From NCBI RefSeq assembly GCF_023100945.1, contig NZ_CP064689.1, positions 2,214,001 through 2,278,000 of the forward strand: DNA of 64,000 nt, given 5' to 3'. The translations under genes and the position numbers were made by a program. A model generated the notes under the pieces. That model was not told the DNA's origin. It made no database searches and saw nothing but the letters and a program-made list of their open reading frames with translations. Each line of letters begins with the position of its first letter. Position 1 is the stretch's first letter. Shown here piece by piece: positions 37,401 to 45,140 of this stretch. The stretch comes from Bradyrhizobium sp. 200 (GTDB lineage: Bacteria; Pseudomonadota; Alphaproteobacteria; Rhizobiales; Xanthobacteraceae).

Positions 37401-38486
37401 GACACCCCGCTGGTCGGCCAGATCGCCGCAAGCGATGTGGACGGCAACGTGCTGAGCTACCAGGCTGGCACTGCCCAGCACGGCACGGTCACCGTCAATG
37501 CCCAGGGCCAGTACACCTATACGCCGGCTCTGAACTACAACGGCAGCGACAGCTTCGTCATCCAGGTCAGCGACGGCATCGCGCCGCCGGTTGACGCCGT
37601 GGTGAACGTAACAGTCGCTGCGGTGAACGACGCACCGATCACGGTCGACGACGCGGCGACCGTCGGCGAGAACCAATCGACGGTCTTCGCACTTACCGCG
37701 AACGACTCCGATGTCGAGGATGGCGTACCGCCAACCTTGACCGCCTTTGAGGTGACTGGCGTGTCGGGCATCAACCTGAGCAACGCGGCCGCGCAGTCCG
37801 CTTTCTCGATCAACCAGAGCGGCCAGCTGCAGTTTAACCCTGGCAACCTGTTCGACGGCTTGAACGACGGTGAAAGCGCCACCGTCTCGATCCGCTACAC
37901 AGCGCAGGACAGCGCTCACGCCCCATCGACCGGAAACTTCACGCTGACCGTCGCCGGAGAGACGGATGCCAACGTGATCAATGGCACAAACGGTTCCAAC
38001 CTCTTGTTTGGCACTGAAGGTGTCGATCTCGTCAATGCGCGTGGCTCCGCCGACATCGTCTTCGGCCAGGGCGGCGATGACATCGTCAATGCCGGGGCCG
38101 GCAATGACTTCCTGTTTGGCGGTGCTGGCAAGGACATTCTGCGCGGTGAAGCTGGCCGGGATATCCTGTTCGGTGAGAACGGAAACGACACGTTGGCCGG
38201 CGGCCAGGGCGCCGATCAGCTCTTCGGCGGTCAGGGCAACGATACCTTCGTGTTCCAGCGAGGGGACGGACGCGATACCGTGTTCGACTTCCAGTCCGGG
38301 GCTGGCTCGGATGACGTCATCCAGCTCGATGCTGCCGCATTTGCCGACTTCAACGCGTTGATGCAGTCGGGCGCCGTGTCAAACACCCAGATCGGTACCG
38401 AGATCCAGTATACCGACGGGTCCAGCATCACGTTGGTCGGGGTCAACAAGGCTACCCTTACGGTGGACGACTTCCGCTTCGCCTGA
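28491..38486 (+). CDS. Giant multidomain exoprotein: ExeM/NucH-type nuclease plus 5'-nucleotidase with RTX repeats
   Basis: A 3331-residue protein without an N-terminal signal, the usual form of a type I secretion substrate. Approximate order: Calx-beta (240-360); choice-of-anchor I/beta-propeller-like (360-900); second Calx-beta (900-1030); OB-type segment (1035-1315); endonuclease/exonuclease/phosphatase domain (1330-1680; ATFNVENL, ALQEVLDND, VLGDLNDFQ, LSDHDPSV); RTX repeats; bacterial Ig-like (1800-1905); 5'-nucleotidase/metallophosphatase (1910-2560; GNHEFDPGPRD); RTX block (2575-2690); cadherin/Ig-like repeats (2765-3150); C-terminal RTX (3160-3270; GGxGxD) and the end DDFRFA. Calcium should fold the repeats outside the cell. 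Degradation of extracellular DNA and release of phosphate is the inferred role. Exporter genes follow. Confidence 0.9.
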   Translation: MALGPGSIAFIAFNADGNDGFAFIVIDPIAAGTIIRFSDNEWNGLAIGSGGAFNTGEGGLTWTNGESELAAGTIVEFLNTSSAGTRSANIGTISGGTIALGNSDESIYAFVGTSESAPATFLTAVTNTNGGFNSAASGSLAGTGLTAGSTALVLPRTDGADVAAYDPTLGGLYFASRAAALAAFNSTTNFVAQSGSGDQNADETTPDAPFLTDPQSPIAGVTFTIQSGTPPQTVAFATGSVPVSHAESNAGTTAFSFTVERTGGTTGDVNFSGQLTSAAANAADFNGAAAVPFAFNGTIPAGQASVTVTIQINGDTTVEPDENFTLTLQTVSNSDAAVSTSLGAQATANGTIQNDDAAAPGNVIGGITILDEAPSLQGDAVTPTATNEIQLVRLGNYVPAAGTNAEVVSFDPTTDRAYVLNTIGNTIDIVAIDASGAVSLVSSIDLTVLDGFNGANSVAIKNGILAVAYASEVPGANGFVALFDANGALINTVEVGAGPDQVVFTADGLKLLVANEGEPGTIALPGGGSQLINPEGSVSIIDLSGGGANAAVASTISFDGLDGFEAVLKQAGVALLTGQTASADIEPEYITVSPDGTRAYVTLQEVNAVAVIDLTDPAATKPLAILPLGGVDRSLAGNAFDGIDRGGINIQNADVVGLLQPDAIASFAVGGETYFVTANEGDARVELDDESNLADVALDPTAYPNAAALQNNTTGLGRLRVRSDLGDTDGDGDIDQVFAYGGRGISIFKQNADGTITKVRETGGEFEAIIARDFAARFNIDTAEGGGGGATDNRSDNKGPEPEGVDIGVIDGRTYAFVGLERVGGVMVYDVTDPANATYVGYQPPLAGEGNAPEVTRFISAADSPTGTALVLTANEGNSTAGFAGAGLTVYAALPQGYTQEVRVASSSTSVSQLEGNTGTTAFTFTVERTNGTIGSVDVTLQLAAGAANGANAQDFAGVMNLPSNVTVTIPAGQASATVTINVAGDTAFEVNETFTATITGATTTEQGVTAAVSATQAVATGTIQNDDAMHIYDVQGAGHRSAFVGQQVTVRGIVTAIDASGTENGGNNPVGYYIQDAVGDGDYRTSDGVFVFLGTGASVTIPSGIVVGAEVQLTATVSEFASTNQLSTTQLNPVAGTTSVLSTGNALPTAVRVGDVDNLTTGLERKPALVSLGDDDVDTAPPAGTYDPVNQGSDFWESLEGMRVTLEDVRVTSPFHSAFDEQFVTPDVGANSSTNSRGGLTISDTTPGTTQPADKVFDFNPERIQLDDEAGVALLTNLQTGDHLGDVTGVVNYANGQYEVNTTEAYGPVTAANLQKETTTIVENLDRIRVATFNVENLAPVGQPVDGVATPASKFAGLAAAIVGNLKSPEIIALQEVLDNDGATSSSTTSASETLSQLIDAIAAAGGPRYVAIDSPPIDNIGGIPNGNQRVAYLYDPEAVSPTARNGLTDIVSDADGVKVQQFASANQIGQGNTDFTATRKSLPMEWSPVGYTDEQGGTFWTVNNHLSSKGGSAPLYTSLLDLPLYADPINGSAQQTGTSNEREGQAETINAFVDGLLANGSATDDRIVVLGDLNDFQFFPVVDLITGQLTRTTASPDGTPSIFTPGTAVLSELISKLPENERYSYNFDGNAQALDHILVSNNLFDSAQFDIVHINSEFIDQLSDHDPSVSSLVMSRSAAIATAGNDVFDQAAYTAKFGARGSLAGNDTINGLGGDDRIAGGGGNDVLDGGANGGAGDIAVFTGARSNYAVTLQGGSFVITDTRTGSSDGIDIITNVERFEFADRTLTAAELTDATGPTLTGATPADNATVVAAGNNIVLTFDEAVAAGTGNIVISNGAGDIRTIAINDASQVTISGNTVTINPTADLAAGAAYDVTLASGVITDVAGNAFGGIAQDQLDFTVAAPLTYKLQILHASDFEAGLKAIDDAPRFAAIVDRLEDTFASSITLASGDNYIPSPFFNAASDPALAAFFPPSIGRADIRILNSIGIEASVIGNHEFDPGPRDVQNLIRPVADPDGAGPLGGYEGTQFAYLAANLNFAGEPDLAPNAQTTPLTEATFGVGPSGGRRIAPSTILEENGEKIGVVGVTTPVFEDITTPGGVRIVGPRTLETDADFIALAATIQPAIDALIAQGVNKIIIVSQLQELENEQKLITFLRGVDVVIAGGSNTLLSDGNDVLRPGDVSEGEYAQIIANAEGKNTVLVNTDGNYKYVGRLVLEFDANGDIIPGSLDPSINGAYATDDAGLARVYEGSGIDPFAEGSRGDAVRDVTTVIDGIITQKDAVTFGRTDVYLEGRRGEVRSQETNLGNLWADANLWYAKSGYDDAVQISIKNGGGIRDSIGSISSEGDGAELPPAANPEVGKEAGEVSQLDIENSLRFNNALSLVTLTPQQLLEALENGVSNPGGIFAQVGGLRFSYDLTRPVGDRIRSVSLVDENEHVIAVVVADGEVVADAPAAIRMVTLSFLIGGANPNAPGGFNRPDGFRFAEYIAANPAFANRIDLSPDNLPADDVAARTGAATFTDDGFEQDALAEYFAAKFADTPFAQADTAPAQDQRIQNLVANGGNDTVLPIMGTDGEDDLSGTAGKDSIFAKNGDDRVRSLDGDDLVLGGGGDDVIEGGDGNDRVEGGEGNDFVFGDAGNDTVLGGAGDDRLRGNDGNDMLAGGIGNDNLNGGAGSDAYAYKLGDGSDIVTEAANTPADTDTLALVDINAANVTFRRLGNDTQIELSNGSVITLKDQQTGGGVEKVTFANGQELDRNGINGAIVNRGPVAVDDTAATVAEDAAAFVIPLADILGNDTDADLDMLSITALANIVGGTAEIVAGGIRFTPAANFSGPASFEYTISDSHGGSDIGKVSFNVTAVNDAPTVTSPVTANTNEDTALVGQVVASDAEGNALTYQAGTAQHGTVSVNAQGQYTYTPVLNCNGSDSFVIQVSDGIAAPVDVVVNVTVAAVNDAPTVTSPVAANTSEDTPLVGQIAASDVDGNVLSYQAGTAQHGTVTVNAQGQYTYTPALNYNGSDSFVIQVSDGIAPPVDAVVNVTVAAVNDAPITVDDAATVGENQSTVFALTANDSDVEDGVPPTLTAFEVTGVSGINLSNAAAQSAFSINQSGQLQFNPGNLFDGLNDGESATVSIRYTAQDSAHAPSTGNFTLTVAGETDANVINGTNGSNLLFGTEGVDLVNARGSADIVFGQGGDDIVNAGAGNDFLFGGAGKDILRGEAGRDILFGENGNDTLAGGQGADQLFGGQGNDTFVFQRGDGRDTVFDFQSGAGSDDVIQLDAAAFADFNALMQSGAVSNTQIGTEIQYTDGSSITLVGVNKATLTVDDFRFA

Positions 38487-38511
38487 TTGTCCAGGCCGGA
38501 TCGATCAAGCG

Positions 38512-38536
38512 AATGGGGGCGTGTGCGCCCCCATTT
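38512..38536 (+). terminator. Rho-independent terminator after the exoprotein gene
   Basis: Inverted repeat AATGGGGGC (38512-38520) and GCCCCCATT (38527-38535) with a short loop, followed by a T run. It lies 26 bases past the stop codon of the giant gene, before the transporter genes. It may lower transporter expression relative to the exoprotein. Confidence 0.75.
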
Positions 38537-38597
38537 TGCGTTGTCAGATAACTGTAACAATTCTCGGCTACCGCCAGAACGGGAGTGAGCGTATCCA

Positions 38598-40340
38598 TTG
38601 ACAACCAGCCGGCAACAATCCGGAGATGCCCGCGGCGAGCTGGATGCAGCGCTCGCGCGCTGCCGCTCGGCTTTTTTTGCCATCGCCGGATTCAGCGCGA
38701 TCCTCAACATTCTGGCGCTGACCGGCTCCCTGTTCATGATGGAAGTCTATGACCGGGTTCTGCCCAGCCGGAGCGTGCCGACGCTGGTGGGCCTGCTTGG
38801 GCTGGCGCTCACCCTTTACGTCTTTCAGGGATTTATGGACGCCCTGCGCGGCAGGCTGCTCGTTCGGATCGGCCTCCGTCTCGACCAGGAAATGTCCGGT
38901 CGCGTCTATGCGACGGTCATGCGCTTGCCGATCCAGGCGCCAAAGCGCGGCGAATCCATCCAACCGCTGCGTGACCTGGATACCGTCCGCGGCTATCTAT
39001 CCGGCCCGGGGCCAACTGCTTTCTTCGATCTGCCCTGGGTGCCTCTCTATCTGGCAATCTGCTTTGCCTTCCATTTCTGGATTGGCGTCACGGTGCTGGC
39101 GGGCGCGCTGGTACTGGTTTCGCTGACGTTGCTGTCGGAGCTGCTTGCAAAGCGGTCGGCTCTCGACGCCAATCGCATCGGTAACCAACGGGCGCGGCTG
39201 GCGGAGACGAGCCGTCGAAATGCCGAGGCTCTCACCGCCCTCGGCATGACCGGCTGGATTTCCCGCCGTTGGCAGTCGTTGAACCGCAAATTCTTGTCCG
39301 GGCATGCTGAATCAAGCGATCTCGCCGCGGGACTTGGCGCCATGGGGCGGGCATTCCGGATGATGCTGCAGTCGGCCGTGCTTGCCGTCGGCGCTTATCT
39401 GGTGATCAACCAGCAGGCCACCGCCGGCGTCATCATTGCATCGTCTATACTGTCGGCGCGGGCGCTCGCACCGGTTGATCTGGCGATTTCCCACTGGCGC
39501 AGCTTCGTCGGCGCCAGGCAGGCGCGTGAGCGTCTGAACAAGCTGCTCGTGCTACTGCCGCAACTGAGAACGCCGACGTCGCTGCCGAAACCGCAGCGCA
39601 GTCTCGTTGTCGACAATGTCAGTGCTGCGCCCCCGGACGTCCAGCGCGCGGTCGTGCACGAGGTGGCGTTTGCCCTGAAGGCCGGCAACGGGCTCGGTGT
39701 GATCGGTCCCAGCGCCTCGGGAAAATCGTCGCTTGCCCGGGTTCTGGTGGGTCTGTGGACGCCCGCGCGCGGCGCTATCCGGCTTGACGGCGCGACGCTG
39801 GACCAATGGGTGCCCGATGAACTCGGGCGCAACGTCGGCTATCTGCCGCAGGACGTCGAACTGATCGAGGGGACGGTCGCGCAGAACATTTCGCGGTTCG
39901 ACCCGAACGCCTCGTCGGAGGCGATCATCGCGGCTGCGAAAGCCGCAGGAGTCAACGAGCTCGTGCTTGCACTGCCGCAAGGCTATGACACGGAGATCGG
40001 CGAGCAGGGGTCGGCGTTGTCGGCCGGCCAGCAGCAGCGCGTCGCCTTGGCACGTGCCCTTTACGGCGATCCGTTTCTGATTGTGCTTGACGAGCCGAAC
40101 TCCAACCTTGACGTCGAAGGCGACGAGGCCTTGACACAGGCCATTCTCGGCGCGCGGGCACGGGGGGCCATTGTGGTCGTGGTGGCTCACCGGCCAAGCG
40201 CGCTGTCAGGGGTCGATCATGTGCTCGCGCTGAATGGCGGCCGCCAACAAGCCTTCGGTCCCAAGGACGAGGTGCTGGCTAAAGTGCTGCGGCGCGACAG
40301 TGTCATCACGCCCAAAGTTGTTCAAGCTGCGCAGGGATAG
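38598..40340 (+). CDS. Type I secretion ABC transporter (PrtD/HlyB family)
   Basis: A 580-residue inner-membrane exporter with a transmembrane part (about residues 20-300, starting FFAIAGFSAILNILALTGSL) and an ATPase domain. Walker A is GPSASGKSSL, the ABC signature LSAGQQQRVALARAL and Walker B FLIVLDEPNSNLD. Residue pattern (MMEVYDRVLPSRS) is that of PrtD-type type I secretion permease/ATPases. It starts at a TTG (38598) with GGGAG 12 bases upstream. It is followed after 3 bases by the adaptor gene. Probable substrate: the giant RTX protein upstream. Confidence 0.9.
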   Translation: MTTSRQQSGDARGELDAALARCRSAFFAIAGFSAILNILALTGSLFMMEVYDRVLPSRSVPTLVGLLGLALTLYVFQGFMDALRGRLLVRIGLRLDQEMSGRVYATVMRLPIQAPKRGESIQPLRDLDTVRGYLSGPGPTAFFDLPWVPLYLAICFAFHFWIGVTVLAGALVLVSLTLLSELLAKRSALDANRIGNQRARLAETSRRNAEALTALGMTGWISRRWQSLNRKFLSGHAESSDLAAGLGAMGRAFRMMLQSAVLAVGAYLVINQQATAGVIIASSILSARALAPVDLAISHWRSFVGARQARERLNKLLVLLPQLRTPTSLPKPQRSLVVDNVSAAPPDVQRAVVHEVAFALKAGNGLGVIGPSASGKSSLARVLVGLWTPARGAIRLDGATLDQWVPDELGRNVGYLPQDVELIEGTVAQNISRFDPNASSEAIIAAAKAAGVNELVLALPQGYDTEIGEQGSALSAGQQQRVALARALYGDPFLIVLDEPNSNLDVEGDEALTQAILGARARGAIVVVVAHRPSALSGVDHVLALNGGRQQAFGPKDEVLAKVLRRDSVITPKVVQAAQG

Positions 40341-40343
40341 ACG

Positions 40344-41654
40344 ATGTCCGAGACGGATTCGATCGACCCGCGTCCGTCAATTCGACGGCACATCGTAGCG
40401 GGATTGGCTGCCATTATGCTCGTCGCCGGGGGCATTGGCGGATGGGCCGCAACCACCGAAATTTCAGGCGCGCTGATCGCGCCGGGGAGCGTTGTTGTTG
40501 AATCCAATGCAAAGAAGGTTCAGCATCCGACCGGTGGTGTCGTCGGCGAAATCACCGTGACAAACGGCATGACCGTGACAGCCGGCGATATCCTGATCCG
40601 TCTCGACGAAACCATGACGCGGGCAAATCTCCAGATCGTGTCGAAGACCCTGGATGAGATGACGTCGCGGCGCGCGCGGCTGCGGGCTGAGCGCGACGGC
40701 GCATCGGAAGTGTCATGGCCTCCTGCATTCAAGAACCGGCAGCAGGAAGAAAGCATCATCGAACTGATGGCCGATGAGCAGCGGCTGTTCGACTTGCGTA
40801 ACACGACGAGGCTCGGTCAAAAACGCCAGCTCCGCGAACGGATCGCCCAACTCAACGAGGAAGCTGGCGGGATCATCGCCCAGCAGGCGGCGAAATCTCA
40901 GGAGCTGGTCCTCGTCAACAATGAACTGGAGGGTGTGCGGCAACTCTGGTCGAAGCAGCTGATCCAGATGAATCGCCTGACCGCGCTCGAGCGCGAAGCG
41001 GCGCGGCTTGATGGCGAACGCGCGCAATTGATTGCGGCGGCGGCGCAGGGGCGAGGTAAAATATCCGAGATCGAACTTCAGATTACCCAGATCGATCGCG
41101 AGCTGGCAAGCGAGGTCGGCCGGGAATTGCGCGAGATCGACGGCAAGGCGGGTGAATACACCGAGCGGAAGGTTGCGGCCGAAGATCAGTTGCGGCGAAT
41201 CGATATCCGGGCGCCGATTTCGGGCACCGTCCACGAACTGAACGTCCATACCGTTGGCGGAGTGATCAGCGCCGGCGAGCAATTGATGTTGGTCGTCCCC
41301 GGCTCCGATCGGTTGACTGTCGAGGCAAGGGTGGCGCCACAAGACATCGATCAAGTGCGGATCGGCCAGGCCGCCGCGCTGCGGTTTTCTGCCTTTAGCC
41401 AGCGCACGACGCCGGAGATCAACGGGGTCGTCAGCCGGGTATCGGCCGACGTAACCACGGAGCAGCGCACCGGCGTCAGCTACTATACAGCGCGTATCGC
41501 CATCGGAGCGCATGAGCTCGCGCGGCTCGGCGATGTCAGGCTCGTGCCCGGCATGCCCGTCGAGGCGTTTATCAAGACGGCGGATCGGACGGTCGGCTCC
41601 TACCTTACCAAGCCGCTGTTCGACCAGGTCGCCCGGGCGTTTCGCGAACGATAG
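40344..41654 (+). CDS. Type I secretion periplasmic adaptor (HlyD/PrtE family)
   Basis: A 436-residue membrane fusion protein: short cytoplasmic head, one membrane span (HIVAGLAAIMLVAGGIGGWA), then the paired lipoyl-like half-motifs (APGSVVVESNAKKVQHPTGG; IDIRAPISGTVHELNVHTVG) separated by a long coiled coil (about residues 90-290). It bridges the ABC transporter and an outer-membrane TolC-type channel, which is not encoded in this window. Three bases separate it from the transporter gene. Confidence 0.9.
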   Translation: MSETDSIDPRPSIRRHIVAGLAAIMLVAGGIGGWAATTEISGALIAPGSVVVESNAKKVQHPTGGVVGEITVTNGMTVTAGDILIRLDETMTRANLQIVSKTLDEMTSRRARLRAERDGASEVSWPPAFKNRQQEESIIELMADEQRLFDLRNTTRLGQKRQLRERIAQLNEEAGGIIAQQAAKSQELVLVNNELEGVRQLWSKQLIQMNRLTALEREAARLDGERAQLIAAAAQGRGKISEIELQITQIDRELASEVGRELREIDGKAGEYTERKVAAEDQLRRIDIRAPISGTVHELNVHTVGGVISAGEQLMLVVPGSDRLTVEARVAPQDIDQVRIGQAAALRFSAFSQRTTPEINGVVSRVSADVTTEQRTGVSYYTARIAIGAHELARLGDVRLVPGMPVEAFIKTADRTVGSYLTKPLFDQVARAFRER

Positions 41655-42206
41655 CTTGCTCGGTTGTGGCGGCCTTGTCCCCGTGGACTTGGCGAGCGTG
41701 ATCTTGGGATCTTCGATTAGACCCGCAATCCTCCCGCAGGTGACCCGATCTCGATCGCCACTTCTCTGAAACGCGCACCACTGCCCGATGCGCGCAAACG
41801 CCTCATCGAGAATCCCCCATCGCACTACATTGCCGATCATTCCTGACGCGAAGCTGACGAACGTCCTCGACGAGGTGTGCGTCAGCGAATTAAATCCGTC
41901 ACAAATTTTCAAGTACGCTTTCGCGCGCCCCGCGTGTCAAACGCGGGAACCAAAGGCGCATGTTGCGATTACTCCAAGCTTGAGCAGCCCGGGGCTCGAG
42001 CGGATCGAAAAATACTCTCATGTCTGCGGACGAATGATCTTAGTCTCTCCACGATTGATAGACAGAGTGATCGAGCGACGATGTCGCTTTGTGAAATTGG
42101 TTGTTATCGTGATTGTCCGCAACTCCGCACTGCCATTCGACCCGGTCTTCGCAATCCGGCGCTCGGCTGAGGGGACCTGCATTGTTTCCGGTGGGAGTTG
42201 CGCCGA
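41655..42206. other. Intergenic stretch before the sensor kinase
   Basis: About 550 bases without a supported gene. Contains a GTCAGCTTCGCGTCAGG on the minus strand near 41850, half of a tts-like motif pointing away from any gene; not annotated as a site. Promoter of the kinase gene presumably lies here. Confidence 0.4.
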
Positions 42207-43886
42207 ATGTTGATCGAAACTTCAGCGCCGCGGATCGTGCATCAAGCGAGCGATTCCGTTGGGCGATCCAAAATCCTGATTGCCGACGATGATCTAGAGA
42301 ATCTGATTGCGCTCAATGCGATCCTGTCGGCTCCTGACCGCGAGATCATCCAGGCGCGATCCGGATGGGAGGTGCTGAGCCGCGCTCGTCAGGCCGACTT
42401 TGCATGTATTGTTCTTGATGCGCGCATGTCTGATCTTGATGGGTTTCAAGTAGCCACACGCTTGAAGGCGGATCAACGCACTTCACGGATTCCCATTACT
42501 GTCATCGCGGCTCACGGCCATGATGAACTACACATCACAAGCGGTCACGGCTCCGGCGCGATCGACTACGTCTTCAAGCCGATCAATCCAAAGGTTCTCC
42601 GCTCGAAGGTCGATATCCTCGTCGATCTTTATCGAAAGACCGAAGAAGTACGCAGGCTTGCCGAGCAGGAAAAGCGGCTGCTCCTGGAAAACCTCCGCAT
42701 TCAGAAGGAAAAGCTCGCTGCCGAGCAACGGCTGCGCGACCGCGAGCAGCATCAATCACTCGTGTTGCAGTCGTTGCCGATTGCGCTTTACACGGCAGCC
42801 GTCGGCACGGGTTTGCGACGCTTGCGGTTCACCAATGACAGCATACAGCGCCTGTCGGGCTTCTCAAGTTCGGATTTCCTGAGACAGCCGAATCTGTGGG
42901 AAGCCAGATTGAGTCCCGAAGAGCACGGCCGGGTGATCCAGGCTTTTGCGGAGATCGAAAAGGTCGGCTCCGCGAGCATCGAGTATCGCTGGCGTTGCGC
43001 GGACGGCACTGAAAAATACGTCTTTGATCATGCAGTGCTGAGCGAGAGTCACAAAGACGGCAGCCGCGAGCTCGTTGGCTTCTGGCTCGATGTCAGCGAC
43101 AGAAAATCCCTCGAGACGGGGTTGCTCCACGCCAGCAAGCTGGAGGCGGTCGGCCGCCTTACCGGCGGTATCGTTCACGACTTCAGGAACATGCTGAGCG
43201 TGGTGATCGGCAACCTCGATCTGCTTCATCTGCTTATTCGCGACAATGGCGGTGCCTGCCGTCGTCTCCGCTCGGCGCTCGAAGGGGCGCAGACATGCGC
43301 GGAACTGACCAGCCGCCTGGTCACGTTCGTGCGCCGTCGCTCGATCGAGACGGATGTCGTCGATGTGGTCGAAACCGTCGAATCGATCATGGACCTGCTG
43401 GCGTGCGCGCTCGGCGCCAACATTCAGATCCGCACGAACTATGACAAGGACTGCTGGCCTGTTTGCGTCGACCGGCCGCAGCTCGAAGCCGCCATCGTCA
43501 ATCTTGCGATCAATGCGCGCGATGCGATGCCGGGTGGCGGCGAGCTGAGCATTTGCGCAGAGAATGTTCGTCACACTTCGGATCACAGAGGTCTTCAGGT
43601 TCCGCAGCCAGGCGAATATGTGCGCATCACCGTGAGCGATACCGGTATCGGCATGTCGGCCGAGGTGGTGGAGCAGATCTTCGAGCCGTTCTTCACGACA
43701 AAACACGACGGCAAAGGAAGCGGCCTCGGTCTCAGCATGGTCAGGCATTTCGCCAGGCAGTCGAATGGCGACGTCACGGTGCAAAGTGTTCCCGGCAGTG
43801 GAACCCAAATCTGCCTCGATCTTCCGCGCGCGCGATTGGAGGCCCCGGAAGAAATCGAGCAGACACTGCTTGACCTATCCGCATGA
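42207..43886 (+). CDS. Hybrid sensor histidine kinase (receiver-PAS-kinase)
   Basis: A 559-residue cytoplasmic signalling protein. Receiver domain at about residues 20-145 (ILIADDDLENL; phospho-acceptor D71 in CIVLDARMSDLDG; later K in VFKPINPK). A helical linker is followed by a PAS domain (about 185-305), then the dimerisation/phosphotransfer helix with H323 (GGIVHDFRNMLSVV) and a HATPase_c domain (NLAINARDAMPGGG, VSDTGIGM, KGSGLGLSM). No membrane segments, so the signal is probably intracellular. The ATG at 42207 has GGGAG 9 bases upstream. It may act with the response regulator at 44112, though about 225 bases separate them. Confidence 0.85.
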   Translation: MLIETSAPRIVHQASDSVGRSKILIADDDLENLIALNAILSAPDREIIQARSGWEVLSRARQADFACIVLDARMSDLDGFQVATRLKADQRTSRIPITVIAAHGHDELHITSGHGSGAIDYVFKPINPKVLRSKVDILVDLYRKTEEVRRLAEQEKRLLLENLRIQKEKLAAEQRLRDREQHQSLVLQSLPIALYTAAVGTGLRRLRFTNDSIQRLSGFSSSDFLRQPNLWEARLSPEEHGRVIQAFAEIEKVGSASIEYRWRCADGTEKYVFDHAVLSESHKDGSRELVGFWLDVSDRKSLETGLLHASKLEAVGRLTGGIVHDFRNMLSVVIGNLDLLHLLIRDNGGACRRLRSALEGAQTCAELTSRLVTFVRRRSIETDVVDVVETVESIMDLLACALGANIQIRTNYDKDCWPVCVDRPQLEAAIVNLAINARDAMPGGGELSICAENVRHTSDHRGLQVPQPGEYVRITVSDTGIGMSAEVVEQIFEPFFTTKHDGKGSGLGLSMVRHFARQSNGDVTVQSVPGSGTQICLDLPRARLEAPEEIEQTLLDLSA

Positions 43887-44111
43887 CAGACGACCGCTGA
43901 AAGCATGCCAGTTGATCTCGCCCCGATGTCTTCATCAGGACGTCACTCAAAAAAGGTTCAACGCACCCGAATGCTGAGCGCGTACGTTCGGGGCACAACC
44001 GCACAAGCAACAGCACGCATCGTCGCGCGAATACTGCGTGTTCAGTTGTAATCGAGTGCCTGGTTGTCGAACCGGCCGATGCGGCGCGGCAGTGTCTTGG
44101 GAGGACAAGAG

Positions 44112-44846
44112 ATGCGGGTGCTCCTGGTCGAGGACGAGCCGAAGGTCGCTGCCGTAATTTCCGATATCCTGAAATTCAACGGCTTCACGGCAGATTCGGT
44201 CGGCACCCTGGAGGACGCATCGGAATCCGTCGCGGTCGTGACCTATGATGCGATCCTGCTGGATCGCAAATTGCCCGACGGGGATGGGCTCCATTGGCTT
44301 CGCCATCGGCGACGGTCGGGATGGCCGATACCTGCGCTGATCCTGACGGCCGAAATGGATAGTGTCGACGATCGCGTCGAAGGTCTGAATGCCGGCGCCG
44401 ACGATTACATCCTGAAGCCCGTCAATATGGATGAATTGATCGCGCGACTGCGCGCCGTGTTGCGGCGGCCCACCACCGCGTTGGGACCAGTAATGCGCGC
44501 CGGCAATGTGGAGTTCGATCCGGCCGGACGGCAAGTGTGGGTCAATGGAATCTCGGTCAAGGTGCCGCGTCGCGAAATCTGTTTGCTCGAAGTGCTGATG
44601 CGCCGGTTTGGCCGCGTGGTTCCGAAGTCAGCACTGGAAGAGAGTCTGTTCAGCTATGATAGCGAAGTCTCCTCCAATGCGTTGGAGGTCGGCATCTATC
44701 GGCTGCGGACTCACCTTTCGAAATCGGGAGCGGCGGTTTCCATCAGAACGGACCGCGGCATCGGCTACATTCTCGAGCTCGCACACCCGACCGCTTCCGA
44801 CACGAAGCAAGCGAGTGGCAACAGCTCAGAGGTTTCCCGCGCCTGA
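44112..44846 (+). CDS. OmpR-family response regulator, possible TtsI-like T3SS activator
   Basis: A 244-residue two-component regulator: receiver (MRVLLVEDEPKVAA; phospho-acceptor D51 in AILLDRKLPDGDG; K in DDYILKPVN) and a C-terminal winged helix (VPRREICLLEVLM, then RLRTHLSK and RTDRGIGYIL). Start at 44112 with GGGAGGA 5 to 7 bases upstream. It lies between a sensor kinase and the T3SS genes. TtsI, which activates tts-box promoters in rhizobia, is an OmpR-class regulator, so this protein is a candidate for that role; the evidence is position and class only. Confidence 0.8.
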   Translation: MRVLLVEDEPKVAAVISDILKFNGFTADSVGTLEDASESVAVVTYDAILLDRKLPDGDGLHWLRHRRRSGWPIPALILTAEMDSVDDRVEGLNAGADDYILKPVNMDELIARLRAVLRRPTTALGPVMRAGNVEFDPAGRQVWVNGISVKVPRREICLLEVLMRRFGRVVPKSALEESLFSYDSEVSSNALEVGIYRLRTHLSKSGAAVSIRTDRGIGYILELAHPTASDTKQASGNSSEVSRA

Positions 44847-45140
44847 TGTTACAAACAGGATTCGTTAGGATGGCACGAGCGTGGCAATTGGAGGGCATCT
44901 TGATGGGCGTGTGTCGTGTCGATCACACGTTGTTTGATTTATACCATCTGAAGCACGTCGTGTGCTGACCGCGCACCGACGGCTCGTTAGAGTAAACCAT
45001 GCGATCCGAAGCTCTGCGCGCTTCACGCGCTCGGAATGTTGGAGCGGATGCTGGGGTTCGAAGCTCACTCGACCGCCAGGAATTGCAGTCGCACTCACGA
45101 TATCCCCGTGAAGCGCGAATCCCGAAACGGCCGGCAGTAA

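Noticed and set aside
41835..41865. Half tts box on the minus strand
   Set aside because: GTCAGCTTCGCGTCAGG lacks the AGCT half and points toward the 3' end of the HlyD-type gene.
42864..43808. Minus-strand frame opposite the sensor kinase gene
   Set aside because: Antisense shadow of PAS and kinase domains.
45040..45075. Possible tts box before the CpaC-like gene (GGTTCGAAGCTCAC)
   Set aside because: Only the second half-motif is present and a base is missing from the spacing; too weak to call.
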